Origin: Medicago truncatula
Lineage: Eukaryota; Streptophyta; Magnoliopsida; Fabales; Fabaceae
Direction of reading: 5' to 3'
DNA: 64,000 nucleotides
Assembly (NCBI RefSeq): GCF_003473485.1
Contig: NC_053045.1
Coordinates: 37,484,494 to 37,548,493 of the forward strand
Below the pieces are notes generated by a model. It ran no database searches and was not told where the DNA came from. It was given only the letters and a program-made list of their open reading frames with translations. The position numbers and the translations under genes were made by a program. Positions within the stretch are counted from its first letter, which is position 1. Each line of letters starts with the position of its first letter. Positions 24,301 through 35,810 of the stretch are shown here, piece after piece.

Positions 24301-24881
24301 TTTGGAAGATTGATATTTGATGTTGCATAGAGGTAGCGGCTTATGGTGTATCCATCTCCCATGTAAAGTTTCTCAAAGAAATGTGCAGGATGATACTTGC
24401 ATGTTCCACAATATTTTGAGTTTTGATCGAAGTCGAATGAATCGTAACATGCTTGAGCTAGCTCACCATAGCGAATGATTTCTTTGCGTAGGATAGGATC
24501 CATTGGATCTAATAGACCTTCCCAGTCGTTCTCGCCTTGGATTTCTCTCCATACCTCGCTCAACGGAGGCAGTGGTGATTCTTCTTCTTCTTCTTCTTCT
24601 TCTTCTTCTTCTTCTTCATCTTCATCTTCCTCTTCCTCTTCCTCTTCCTCTTCGTGCAGTTGGTTCATAGTGGACGAAGAAGAAGAGCATTTGAGGAATA
24701 ATATTGGCGAATTATTAGGTTTTTTGGAATTGGAAAGGAAAAGGATGTTGGATTTGTGGTTGATGGGTTTTGAAAAGAGATGGTGGGAATGGGAAGGATA
24801 TGGGAGGATAGAATGTTGGTTGAGGGTGTTAGGAAGAAGAACAGGTACAACAGAAGCCATGCGAGGAGGAACTAGATCCAC
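21370..24881 (-). CDS. Chloroplast-targeted class I phospholipase A1 (PLA1-I gamma/DAD1-like lipase)
   Basis: Two exons on the minus strand, 24881-24185 and 22298-21370, joined by a GT/AG intron of 1886 bp that splits a codon and restores VIAWRGT. The product is about 541 residues, or 534 if translation starts at the second ATG (24860, MASVVPV), which I think more likely. The N-terminus is rich in Ser, Asn and Pro and poor in acidic residues, like a plastid transit peptide. Residues 77-101 are an almost pure Glu/Asp tract. The lipase_3 domain follows: LRKEIIRYGELAQACYD-type start, CGTCKY, then GHSLGAALAVLSAY with the nucleophile Ser near 316 in GHSLG. A candidate catalytic Asp lies in HNIHDKVPTVPG and a His in CTHNLEVLLHLMDG. 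Known relatives hydrolyse the sn-1 acyl group of plastid galactolipids and phospholipids and can feed oxylipin/jasmonate synthesis; the exact substrate here is inferred only from family. It looks intact. A related 5' fragment lies at 33410-33660. Confidence 0.9.
23415..23480 (+). repeat. Dispersed repeat copy 3, inside the phospholipase intron
   Basis: GTATGAGAGAGAAAGTTGTC followed by ATGGTTGTTCAAATATCATT matches copies at 5525-5590 and (inverted) 17650-17725. It lies in the single intron of the phospholipase gene. Confidence 0.65.
24580..24656. repeat. TTC/GAA trinucleotide tract encoding the poly-acidic stretch
   Basis: A run of TTC, with TCC and ATC variants, on the plus strand encodes the Glu/Asp run of the phospholipase on the minus strand. 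Length variation here would change the acidic tract without shifting the frame. Confidence 0.85.
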
Positions 24882-25043
24882 TATCTATCTTTTATCCTAC
24901 AGAAAAAATCATCAAGATGTTAATGGCTCGTTGGAGAGATTAGAGATATATAATGTAAGGTGTGTGTATATATGGGATGAGATTTATTCACATATGAGTA
25001 ATAGAGTGATGGTAATAAGGGTCTAGAGTTTTCATATGTTCTT

Positions 25044-25044
<1 letters not shown>

Positions 25045-25080
<36 letters not shown>
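25045..25080. repeat. Poly-T run of 36 bases upstream of the phospholipase
   Basis: An uninterrupted T-run lies about 165 bp upstream of the first phospholipase ATG. It may be a retroposon tail or a simple-sequence expansion. No SINE body is seen beside it. Confidence 0.8.
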
Positions 25081-27149
25081 CCATATAAACCAACTCATTT
25101 CACTTATTTATTCACATATGACATAATATTGTATTTTGTTTTTATTGAAGAATGACATAATATTGTATTATTGGTTAACTTTTTAATTGTTTATCATATA
25201 TGACATAATATTGTATTATTAGTTAAAAATCAAAATTTAAAAGTTTTATTGAATTATATAACATTTAAAGTAATCAAGAAAATTACTAGTAATTAGGACA
25301 TGGATAGATAACCAAACAATTAAACTTAGGGAAATGCTAAGGCATTGGATAAAAGAATAAAATAGAAATTTTTTGTTGGAAAATGATAAAAAGTAGTCAA
25401 GTCAACTTGTAAAAAGTTTATAATTGTTGTTTCCAAAAACCCTTAAACTTATGTGGACAATGACCTCAATCAAAGAACGAAACACTTGGGAGAATAAGAG
25501 TTTGATTTCTAAATGAAACAATCTTTAACAAGACTATACTTATCTCATGACCAAACTCTGAATTATCATGATTTTTTTTCTTCTTAAAAACCGGAGAATA
25601 ACGCCAAAAAAAAAAGAGAGATATGAACTCTTTAAATTTGACATAATTTTTAGCTATATTTTTACATAAGTAGACTATATCATCGATACATGCAATACAC
25701 GATCGAGTTATATAGGTCGATAACAATTTTTATTTTGTGGTGTGGATATTTTAAAGAGCACGTAAAAAATAAAAGAATAGTAATAAAATTATTACATTTT
25801 TTTGTTTACAAAAAAAACTAATACATATTTCTCCTTAAAAAAAAAGACTAATATATATTTCATATTTTATACGTAAAAAGGTTCTTCATATACAAGAGTC
25901 GTGAACGGAAACTCGGACCACTTAGATGTCCAAATGCCTTGCAACTTGAAAAAAATCTATTATTGGTACTATAAAAATATATCTAGTATCTAGTATAATG
26001 GTAGTCCTATCTATAATACTCGACAAAAAATAAATATTATAATCATTGAGAGTTTGGTATAGCTGAATTTGTTAGATTCATAATATTGTGATGAGCAAAT
26101 GTTTAAATTTTGATTGGAAGATGTATTCATATTTACGGTGTTCGATATGCTTTAAATATGATTAACTTTAATGAAAAAATTTGAAAAAAAAAATAATATA
26201 ACATATATTTTATATTTTGGTGGTATCTAGGGGAATCTAGAGGTGGAGGACCACTTATTTTGTTGGTGTAGTTTTATCGAAAATGTTCGGTATATGATTT
26301 TTGAATGGATAGGAATGTGAGTAATTTATTGAAACTTTTCCTCACTAATTTTTATCTTCTTCTTGGAGTAAATTGTTGGAATATTTAAAAAAGAGATAAC
26401 CAAAATCATAGATATTAATCATGACATATTATGCTAAAAAATAAAAATAAATCATGACATATTATAATAAATAAAATAAATTGTGTATCTTGAATGAATT
26501 GAAGGATCTATTGTGAATTATGAGCACTGGTCTTGAGAAAGCCTTGTCATTAATTAGGGTAGAGAACTCTTCTCTCCCTTTTCTAATGTTTTTAGAATGA
26601 GAGTGTGTTGAATGTGTCATGATTTAATGAGATAATCAGTATATGTAAGCATTAGTAGATACGGGAATATCTCAAAAAACTTACTATGAGAAACGACCCA
26701 ATCTATCACAACTCGTTTCTAATTACAATCTATTAATAAATATCTTTTTATTTAAAATATAGAGCAACATTATAATTATAATTTAATAGTTGATATAATA
26801 ATTTATTATTTTAATTATTGGTTAAAGTTAATCCATAAAATTGAACATAGAAACACGAGAAAGATAAAATCTTATTTGGCATGCAATAATTTAAAAGATT
26901 TGAGAGATTCAAAATAATGTTATTTTTTCTTCTAAAATCTCCAGGGTGGAAGAGATGGAGGCAATTAAAGCAACCTCTTAAAGATGGTTTCAAGCTAAGA
27001 AAAAAAAATAAGGTCTTGTATTTGATTTTCTCTAACCAAATACAAACCTTCTCCACCACCTTACTCAATCATCCAAATCTCATCCTTCGACCAAGATGTA
27101 ATTGCTATTAACGGTGGTGGCGGTGCGATGAGAAGCTTCCATCTTCGTA
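25081..27149. other. Intergenic; phospholipase promoter side, weak LINE trace
   Basis: No gene is supported. At 26215-26330 the frame LEVEDHLFCWCSF followed by MIFEWIG faintly resembles the LINE zinc-binding domain. Otherwise the stretch is AT-rich. Confidence 0.35.
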
Positions 27150-27340
27150 CCGCCTTCTCTCATGTCCTCTTTAGTTGTTGAGTTATGATACATAGACAAT
27201 CTTAGGTGACAATACATCTCTTGGTATCCACACAAAAATATGCACATGGCCACGTGGATCCCACACAAACACACTTTCTCTTTCATCTCTTATTCTCTCT
27301 TCTAATGCATGAATGTACAAAGGTGTCTATATAATATCTT
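27150..27340. repeat. Dispersed repeat, inverted relative to 39690-39870
   Basis: GAGTTATGATACATAGACAA, then CACACAAAAAT and GGCCACGTGGATCCC, then AAAGGTGTCTATATAA match the reverse complement of 39690-39870 in the same order. It is probably a MITE; the ends are approximate. Confidence 0.65.
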
Positions 27341-27774
27341 CGTTAATTGTTTGTGGATATTTTTTCGGTCTTGAATATAAACAAATATCAAAATGTATTT
27401 AGTCTAATTGTGAATCAAATACACCTACCTTAATGATTATTTTTTCCTCTTCACGCCGGTGAAGGACGAATTAATAAAAGTTTGAACTTGTGGTAGTTGC
27501 TATGAAACAACATTATGGTGTACCACTGACTATGATGGACTATGGATCGAGACCCGGGTCCACCGCATCCTCCAGTGAATTTCCATCCACAAGTACTCCA
27601 TTCAACCTTTTCCTTATTTAGCCGCATGCTAAAAATAGTTATGTCCTTTTGTCAAAAAATAAAATAATCGTGTCTATTGAAATTTGGTGAATTGATCTGT
27701 CTTTGAAAATATAGATATTTTTGTTATGGTGTCAATTAAAAATTGTTGTGTCTTATTAGAAAGAAAAAAATAGG

Positions 27775-27893
27775 TTCCCGTGAGTATAGCTCTGACAGGG
27801 ACATACATTGTTATATGTAAGGTTTGGGGTTTGAAACTTCGAACTCTGGACACCCTATTTATTCACCTTGAAAAATGTGAATTCTAGCCTACT
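27775..27893 (-). mobile_element. tRNA-derived SINE (family B)
   Basis: On the minus strand it reads GTCAAGTAGGCTAGAATTCA, then AAGGTGAATAAATAGGGTGT, then a B-box-like region with a short insertion, then TTACATATAACAATG and GAGCTATACTC. This matches the copy at 51786-51911 along its length. Confidence 0.7.
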
Positions 27894-27912
27894 TGACAAA
27901 AAAAAAAAATCT

Positions 27913-28035
27913 CGTGAACTAAGCTCAGTTGGTAGAGATATCGCATTTTATATGCAGGGGCCGAGGTTCGAACCCCAGACACCTCCACTTCTCCACAATT
28001 AAATTATGCGAGCTTTAGCACTAGGTTAATTGACA
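27913..28035 (+). mobile_element. tRNA-derived SINE (family A), best preserved copy
   Basis: The A box TAAGCTCAGTTGGTAGAG and B box GGTTCGAACCCCAG of a pol III promoter are clear. The body continues CACTTCTCCACAATTAAATT and ends in an A-rich tail. It does not fold as a full tRNA because the anticodon arm region is replaced by ATCGCATTTTATATGCAGGG. It sits immediately next to an inverted family B SINE. Confidence 0.75.
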
Positions 28036-28699
28036 AAAAAATAAAAAATAAAATAAAAGATAGTCGTGTCCATTAAAATATCTGCTATTTTTATTTTTAC
28101 TTTTACGAGTCTTCCTTAGTTTTTGTTTTGACAAATTCCTTAGTTTTTGTTGTTGATATAAATAAATATTATTAAAATTATTAAGGAAATCCACTTGTTT
28201 CTTCAAAAAAAAAAAAAAAAAAAAAAAGGAAACCCACTTGTAATCCAATTTTCTTCTAGGCGTTGAGTTAAAATAATTGAGTCTTTTTGACCAAAAAAAC
28301 AAAATTGAGTCTTTATTATGTACTAAGTATTAACTACTGATATTTAAAAGGAAGGAACAAACATATTTTTCAGCATGAGAAAGACAGCATTTAATCTTTA
28401 TGTGAAATGATTAAGCTTCAATATATTGATAGTTGAGAACAAATTATGTTACTTTCGCTTTTTATTACAACTTAATCCCCTTCATTATTTAACAAACATT
28501 TCATAGTTGTTTTCCTTCTAGTTTTATATTGTTTCATTGATTTTTTGAAAAAGGTAAAATGAGATGCATTAATAATAAGACTAATCATCAAGCACAAGGT
28601 GTGCAAAGATGACAGTCCCCAACAAGGTTAAAATGTCATTGATGCTGATGGAGCTAAGACACTAGGAAAACGCTAATAAATATAATTACAGATGGATAC
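28036..28699. other. Intergenic, no gene seen
   Basis: A run of A's (about 28206-28226) and AT-rich sequence; no coding region is supported. Confidence 0.4.
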
Positions 28700-29220
28700 T
28701 CTCATACATAAAAGCGGATGTTTCCATCAATCATGAAAACTATAAATAAACGACGCTTGTTTTGATTTCATCGACAAGAAGGAATTACGCTTGACTTTCT
28801 CAATGAGAGCTAAGTGGTTTGAAATCATATTTTTTAAAGATACGATTATTTCGTTTCTTCCAGAGAACCCAAACACAAGCAAGGCAAATAACCTTAAAAA
28901 AATGTGTGTAGATCGAGGCATGCCTGCTATCGACGAAAACTACACAAAATGATTGTGAAGAGTATTAGTAGCAACAAAGTCTATACCAAGCCAAACCCGG
29001 ACATGCTGCCATATGATGTTTGAAAACGCACACTGAATGAAGAGATTGTGTGTCGTTTCCGCATTGCCACAATCAGCAACACACGCCAGATCATCATTTT
29101 GAAGAATGCTTCTTTGGGCTAAATTGTCTTTAGTTGGTAATCTGTTACGAAGAAGACGTCAAGCGAACAAGAACACCTTTGAAAGAATTTTCTTGCCAGA
29201 AATCTAGTGTGAACTCCCTA
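28700..29220 (-). mobile_element. LINE 3' relic (zf-RVT region)
   Basis: The minus strand encodes RLLRNRLPTKDNLAQR, then CVADCGNAETTHNLFIQC, then WQHVRVWLGIDFV, the Cys/His pattern of the LINE RT-associated zinc-binding domain. A frame change and stops follow before LLVFGFSGRNEIIV. Only the 3' part is present. Confidence 0.8.
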
Positions 29221-29339
29221 TCCAATAGAGCATCATTGTCTTTAGTTAGGAATATTCTTTAGTTTTTTCATTGATGTTTATTGGTGTAATAGTATAACTT
29301 TGTAAACTTTTTCGAAGTTTATCTAGACATTCCTTATTT

Positions 29340-29810
29340 ATGCTATATATAATGAAAGTATATAGTTTTGAGTTGTATTTTTCCCTTTTCAATTTTAACC
29401 TTCATGTGAACTATTTTATTTACTGCTTTATTCTTTTTATAATATTAATTAAATAATTAATTAAAAATAGGTAAATCCATTAAAATAGGAACAACTTCAA
29501 CAATTTTATCTATAACAATGTATAAAGAAAATATGAGATTTTTGGTTAGAATATTTATTATTTCAATTATATCTTTAAAAAAAATTCTATAATAATAATA
29601 TATTGTTGATGCAATTAAAAAATTAAATATTATTTGTGTAATTTAAAAAGATAAGCATGTTGTACAATTTGAAATCACAAACGTCTATACGTATAATCTT
29701 AATCAAAATCCAACAAATTTCATAAAAAAATATTGTTCATAATTTACACATGTTAGCACAATAAAAAAAGTGAAAATACGACGGACACGAAGTGCACGTC
29801 TGAATGCTAG
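29340..29810 (+). mobile_element. Possible non-autonomous Helitron
   Basis: The stretch ends GACGGACACGAAGTGCACGTC, then TGAATGCTAG with T next. A short hairpin about 10 bp before a CTAG terminus followed by T is the usual Helitron 3' end. A TGCTATATATAATGAAAG-like sequence near 29340 could be the 5' end but is weak. The interior is AT-rich and non-coding. Confidence 0.45.
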
Positions 29811-29878
29811 TATAGGATAAACTGTTTGGCATCGTTAATATATTTTATTTTAATTTAAAAAAAATTACTAATATTATC

Positions 29879-30626
29879 CAATGTTTTAAAACCCGGACCG
29901 GTGATCGACCCGATCAAGGCACTGGGTCACTAGTCGAACCAGTGGGTCACTGATCCGACTGCATGACTATTGATCCGGTCTATATCAAAATATTTATGAC
30001 CAAAAATTACATTAGGAATGAAACATTGATAAAAGAAACCATGTCATTTTTTTTCTATTTAAAGTTCGTACATTAAAAAATTTATATTCACAGCGGCAAG
30101 TTAATTTCTTAACTACAACACAATTCAATTTTAAGCTAATTGCAATCCAAATTCAAATGAACTCATACATTAAACAATAGTACTGCATAAAAAACCTCAC
30201 AAATAAGTTCTAGTTCAAATTCCATCAAAGTTAAAACATAGTAAGTATGTTCTACAAGATGACAAAGGGAATGACTTGAACTTTGAATAAGAAGATGACA
30301 GAGGGAGAGAGGATGCGACGGTGGTTGAGATGAGAGAGGAGAACGGCGGTTGAAATAGCATTTGGGTTGGGAGTATGTGTTACTAGGGGTTTTGTCTTTA
30401 TATATGCCTTGCCTTTTCATTTAATTTATAAAATAAAAAAAAAAAAAAAAAGGAAACGGGTCGGGTGGGTTAAACTGGTTTAGCGGTCTGCCCACTAACC
30501 CGGTCGGGTCACAACGAGTTGAAACGGGCTAATTGCATGTTCGGTCCAATAGCCTGCTCGAACTACTGCATCCTCCGGTTTTCGATCTGACCGATCTGAT
30601 CGGCCGGATCGGGTTTTAAAACAATG
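29879..30626. mobile_element. hAT-like element, 748 bp, 8-bp target duplication
   Basis: A perfect repeat ATATTATC flanks the element (29871-29878 and 30627-30634). The ends CAATGTTTTAAAACCCG and CATTGTTTTAAAACCCG are inverted. Subterminal regions are G/C-rich with CCGGTCGGGTC and GATCGG words. A poly-A run lies near 30434-30451. No transposase is encoded. Confidence 0.85.
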
Positions 30627-30899
30627 ATATTATCAGTTGGGAAAGAAACTATTGATATACAAAAAATTTATAAACAAGTGTACATACAAAACTCATTTAG
30701 ACACCACAAAAAAAAAAAAAAACACCAAAATAGGAAATACTTCTTTCTTTTTATTTTTTTAAAGGAGGAAATACTTCATATTGGTGATTACTACTTGTAT
30801 TTATCATTTTAAAAGTTATTTCTTTTCGTGCATTTAGAAAATCAATAAATTTAGTTATATTTGATAAAAAAAAAATTGTTAGTACTTACCATACTCTTA

Positions 30900-31796
30900 C
30901 GTCCTGTTTGGTGCACATGATAGGAAGACAGAATATGATAAAACTATCATATCTTGTTACAATATACTGTTTAGAAAATGATAACTTAAACATTTATATC
31001 CTATCTTACTCACCACCATTTGTTATTTTTATCCCTAATTTTTGGTGGGTTAGAATTATCCTATCATTTTTTTTTAAGGAAGAATTATCCTATCATGATT
31101 AGCATTAAAATTCTCATTTTGCCCTCTCTCAATTCATCGTTCATCTTCTTTGTGACCTCTATCCATCAACCTCTACCTCTTCCTCCATAACTCTTCAACA
31201 CCATCTCATCTATTTGTCACATATCTAACCTCAATTCCACCCTACAATCACTTTTTTCCATCTGCTTAATTTTTTGTTTATTTCTTTATTGATTATCTAT
31301 TTTGTATTCATGTCAAATTTGAAAAGAGATGAAACAGGTTGGAGTTACACAAATGAGCTTTGAAATAACTTTGTAATCGAAGAAGCAAGAAGATTGTAAA
31401 CGATTTTATTTTATTTATTTTTAAATTCAAGAAGCCGTGATTTTTTTAATTGAATTCTGTAATTGAAGAAGAAGATGGAACTCCTACAAAAAAGGAAGAT
31501 GATTGACATATTTTTTTGAAGTGACAATTTTTTTAGAACTTTGTATGACTAATAACAGCTTAATTGTATTTAATTAAAAAAAGTAAAAACATATAATTAA
31601 TTATAAGGGTAATTTTGTCATTTAATTGTGATATATGATATTATGTTTGTTATAGTGTGCATCAAATATATGATAGGATCTTTACCAAAAAAAAAAGTGA
31701 TAGGATGAATGTTTATCTTGTTTATATCATCTCCTATTCTTATCCAGTTTTATATCATATCATATCTCCATCCTATCTTGTGCACCAAATAAACCG
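30900..31796. mobile_element. PIF/Harbinger-like non-autonomous element, about 0.9 kb
   Basis: TTA trinucleotides at 30897-30899 and 31797-31799 flank inverted ends containing GTTTGGTGCACA on the left and the complement of ATTTGGTGCACA on the right. Inner arms share GATAGGA and ATATGATA words. The interior has a C/T-rich stretch that could derive from a host 5' UTR, but no frame is recognisable. Confidence 0.7.
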
Positions 31797-31799
31797 TTA

Positions 31800-32859
31800 G
31801 TTGTTTACTCTCACTCTCTCGGGTTGTTCTGAAGTATATATTTTTTTTGTGGCGTAGGGGCGAACTTATAATTTATGACCTACCTATTTTAATTCTTAAA
31901 GTGTGAAAATAATTTGTTTGAAGAAGATAATTTTTATTACGTTAAAAATTAATCTAACAAAAATATCAGACTTCATACAGAAAAACTTTTTTTTTTATTA
32001 TTTAATATTTAAATACTCATACAAAATAATTCATACAAGTATTTCTAGATGCAAAGTCATTAATAATTGTGTCTACATCAATATATTCTATCATATTTGT
32101 CTCAAAATAAAATTGCTAGATCATTCAATCTTTCTCGTGACATGAATGATTTCAACTAGATTATCAATATTAGTGATATACTCAACACTATTCTCATATT
32201 CTTTCGAGTTTCTCACTTAAATGCTTCCATTCATTCACTTCATCATTTTCAAAAAGACTCTTGTTGCTGTTATTTTGAGATGTGAGTAATTTACAACATT
32301 ATAATACTTTATCTACATACTTATAGTTAACCAACCATTTTCTTACAAAAGTCTATGCATTGCGCAACTATATGGAAAAATAAGCATATGAGAAATACCT
32401 AGAAAGTCTGTCTATAGAAAATGTGAGATTCAATTCTCTAATAGGTCATATTTCAATTAAAATGTCTAGGGTTTTAACATAAAAAATACCTCAATTTCTA
32501 TGGATCACATATATCTAAAGGAGGGATGATGTGGTCATCGATGCCTACATCAACATTTGATGCATCAAGAACAATATCGTAGTCATGGATGGGATTGTCA
32601 TCGTTCAATTTTTCATTAGAATATTTAATATTAACTTTTTCTACGATCAATCCATCATTATTAGAAGGCTCTTCTACTCGTTTACAAACAAATTAATCAA
32701 TTTCTCGATTTTTTCACTACGAGATGCCTGTTTTCGCGAAAGCATTTTATGATCAAATAATGAATCAAAACAAATAGAATAATGGCACATAGAGCTATCG
32801 TCGGGACCCTTTTCTTTTATTTTTAAATTCTAGAAGAAATTAAACAAGGGTGTTTAGAA
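31800..32859. other. Intergenic, no supported gene
   Basis: AT-rich sequence. The minus strand near 32520-32640 has a short open stretch (IHDYDIVLDASNVDVGIDDH) that I cannot assign. It might belong to the helicase relic on its left-hand side. Confidence 0.35.
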
Positions 32860-33395
32860 ATTAAGGGCATGGAGAATCATAACTCAAATACGTTTTTTCA
32901 TGTCGAGGTATTAAATCCAACATATAATCATTTATGGCGTCAACAATTGCATTCTTAGGGGATAATATAGCTATATCTTAAAAACATAATGGATCATTCA
33001 TGTTGTGCAATATATTTGATTGCGTGCTCTGAACAATAGTTGAAAGTGGATCGCCAAAGCTAGGAAGCAACAAATCTTGTGGTATCTAGACTGTGATATC
33101 CACATCATTATCTTCTCCAATACTTCCATCACAAATTCTCAAAATTCATTCTTTCTTGAACGTCAAAATACGTGCTTTCAATGTAAGCACTTCATAGTAA
33201 CTTGAAAAACAAGAAGAATTTATATTAGAAAAAGCAACTTATTGTCTTGTTCCTTTAGGTATAACAGGAAGAATCTAAACAAAATCTGCACCCAAAACAA
33301 CTAATTTTTCATGGAGTACGATCAACAACTTTAAAACAATGTTTGTGCATCATAAGTGGATTCTTACGAAGTGGATTCACTCGAGATGCAAGAAA
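32860..33395 (-). pseudogene. PIF1/Helitron-type helicase fragment
   Basis: The minus strand, read across stops, gives PLMMHKHCFKVVDRT, then KLVVLGADF with ILPVIPKGTRQ, then INSSCFSSYYEVLTLKARI, then ICDGSIGEDNDVDITV and IPQDLLLP. This order matches the central part of PIF1-like helicases encoded by plant Helitrons (GGDFRQILPVIPKGTR, then GDGTIG, then IP.DLL). The Walker A region is not seen, and several stops and a frame break show it is dead. Helicase activity is not expected. Confidence 0.75.
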
Positions 33396-33409
33396 TGAAC
33401 TGATACCAA

Positions 33410-33660
33410 AAATAGCATTTAAGGAATAATATTGGTGAATTAGTAGGTTATTTGGAAAGGAAGAGGTTTTGGGAATATGAAATATATATGGCTCGTTGGA
33501 CATGGAGATATTAGATCAGATATATATAAAATAAGGTGTATTACAAGGTTTACTATAAGGTGTATTTTTTTTTTTGACAAAACTATAAGGTGTATTATCA
33601 ACTAACTCATTTCACTTTTTATTTTTATCACACGACATAATATTGCATTACACCTGCTGA
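33410..33660 (-). pseudogene. Degenerate copy of the phospholipase A1 5' region
   Basis: AGCATTTAAGGAATAATATT, then GGTGAATTAGTAGGTT, then TGGCTCGTTGGA and AACTCATTTCACTT occur in the same order as at 24690-25150 (AGCATTTGAGGAATAATATT, TGGCTCGTTGGA, AACTCATTTCACTT), with internal deletions. The homologous part covers the transit-peptide region and upstream sequence of the phospholipase gene; the lipase domain is absent. It abuts the helicase relic directly. Confidence 0.65.
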
Positions 33661-33664
33661 TGTA

Positions 33665-34180
33665 ATGGCAGCAGCAGCACCTGCACAGCGTCTGCAGCAA
33701 CAACAAATACGGTGGCAGCCACCTGACGCGGACTATCTAAAATGTAACGTTGATGCAGCCATTTTTGAGGAGCAAAGGAGCTTTGGTATAGGTATATGCA
33801 TTCGGGACTCCCGTGGTAATTTTATAAAAGCATCAACAAAGGCTATGGGTCTAAGAGATGCAATTCTTTGGCTTGGTCAATTGGGACTATCAAAGGTGCA
33901 AATTGAACTAGACCGTAAGCTAGTGGTTGAAAGCATACTTGATAGAACTAATAGTCAATGAGTTTGGCACTATTATTAACAGGTGTAGGTCTCTATTACA
34001 ACAATTTTCAAACTTTAAGATAAATTTTGTTAGGATACAAGCAAATTATGTCGCCCATGGCTTAGCTAGGGAGTCAAAATTGTACGCTCGTCACCATGTT
34101 TTTGATTCGATTCCATCTTGTATTAACTCTATTTTATTGAATGAAATAATATGAGTTATTGATTGTCAAAAAAAAAATTA
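33665..34180 (+). pseudogene. Retroelement RNase H-like domain (RVT_3 type), frameshifted
   Basis: The first frame gives WQPPDADYLKCNVDAAIFEE with GIGICIRDSRGNFIKA, the start of a plant retroelement RNase H domain. The acidic EAEA segment after it appears deleted before MGLRDAILWL. A frameshift near 33950 leads to FGTIINRCRSLL with VRIQANYVAHGLAR. The frame ends near 34154 and a short A-run (34169-34177) follows, as at a LINE 3' end. It is non-functional. Confidence 0.75.
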
Positions 34181-35489
34181 CTCAATTGAATTAACTATCT
34201 ATCAAAAAAGCAGTAGAATTAAGTGGAGATTATATGTATCTATATTCATACCTAAGTTGTTTCCATAATGAATTATATCCTTTTGCAAAGTGATTATCAA
34301 AATGCAAAAGCATATTATCATAAAAGAACATATTCTTACATCAAAATATATATATTGGTCCCGTTTGTTTAAGATATTTTATTTTATTTTTTTAATATTT
34401 TTTAGGTGTATTTTTTTGAGATTTTTAATTAAAGAATGGTGTGTTTGCTAAAAATTATAAAATTAAAGTTTGTAATTTTGTAACAACTAATGTTTATAAA
34501 AAGAAATTACGCTGTTAATAAATCTCTCAATTTTTAACCATCTCTATGAATGGCTAAAATAAATTAAAAAAAAAACATTTCTATGAAAACAAGGAATTTT
34601 TACATACTTACTTCCCTTTAGATGTATCAGAATAATAGCGTTCCAATTTTAAGTCTGTTTATATCACTTTTTGAGATATTATATGTTTTAAATGTAAATT
34701 CTTCAAAGTTTAGTATTTTGTAAAATGCGCTTCATTGAGTTGAAAAATGTGAACGTTGTTTATAAATTACCTTTAACCAGTATTTTTAAAGAACTTGACA
34801 CTTGTTAAGTAGTGGTTCTATCATTTTTGGTTAAAACAACAAAATTGTTGTCTAGGAAATTTTGAAATGGTTTAGAAATTGGGTTCACATCTCCTATAAG
34901 AGAAATAAAGTCTCCCAACAATACACACACATATAGTGCAATTCCATTACCATGTGTAGTTGAACTGGCCAACAAAGATTATATATTTTCCACTTTTCCA
35001 AGATATGTCTCCTCCAACTAACTAGCATACAAATATTTCAAAAGCTAATTTCTTCAATTACACACCAAAACTGCTCCTTTCCACTATAAAGGAAACATTC
35101 TCACACTGATGCTTATAAATATCCTCATGACATTCAGAAAGGATCCAAAGATAAATGTTTTCTAATTTTAAGACAGTGCATAACTACAATTGTAAAAATT
35201 ATTCCTTGAAAATAATCGATAAATTGAGTTGGAGTGAGGTCATGGACCATGGTTGCGTAGAATATATAGATATATAATGGTTCCATTTGCTCATTCACAG
35301 AATCACAGTCCACTAAGGACAAATGAAAGTGAGGACCAGTGATGGTTGTGTTTCGAAACATCGTTATGGCGTGCCTTGGAATGTCTTGATCATATGGAGA
35401 CTTGGACCACCAGGAACACAACAGATTCACCGGGGCCGCATTCAGCCACATTCTGCATCCACGCGGTCTCCACTTCAACTACTATTGGA
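34181..35489. other. Intergenic, no supported gene
   Basis: AT-rich sequence. Overlapping frames on both strands at 35134-35478 share no motif I recognise. Confidence 0.35.
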
Positions 35490-35810
35490 TCAAGATCAGA
35501 CAATTCATCGTTTGTGTTTTGATGTTTGGTGCGGGGAGTTGCCTATTAAACAAGCTTTTTCTAAGACTTTTTGAGTTGTCAACATGTAAGAATGGGTTGG
35601 TTTTCGAGTTTGGGGAGTGGGCGGGTGGTAATTGAGTGTGGAAGAGAACTTGACCATTCTTTGTGACGTAAAATAGGGTTAAGGGAAACACACTTTGGAG
35701 CTTTGTCTGGAAAAACTTGAAACAATGGGAATTTATCCTTAAATAAGTTGATCTTGCTTACAATAATCAAACTAATCAAGCTGCAAAAAAGTGTCCTTTT
35801 TTAGGCGGTA
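35490..35810 (+). mobile_element. Possible LINE linker fragment
   Basis: The frame FDVWCGELPIKQAF then (shifted) LFELSTCKNGLVFEFGEW resembles the segment between the RT and zinc-binding domains of plant LINEs (W.G..PL...FP.LF.LS..K...V). Stops follow. The match is short. Confidence 0.4.

Noticed and set aside
24475..25026. Plus-strand 183-residue frame with long poly-Ser
   Set aside because: It is the antisense of the phospholipase first exon; the Ser run is the complement of the Glu-coding GAA repeat.
27913..28035. tRNA gene suggested by clear A and B boxes
   Set aside because: No anticodon arm or acceptor stem pairs, and related copies have A-rich tails and target duplications, so it is a SINE.
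35134..35574. Overlapping frames on both strands that might be a gene
   Set aside because: Neither strand shows a known motif, splice-consistent continuation or conserved start; only the part after 35490 weakly resembles a LINE.
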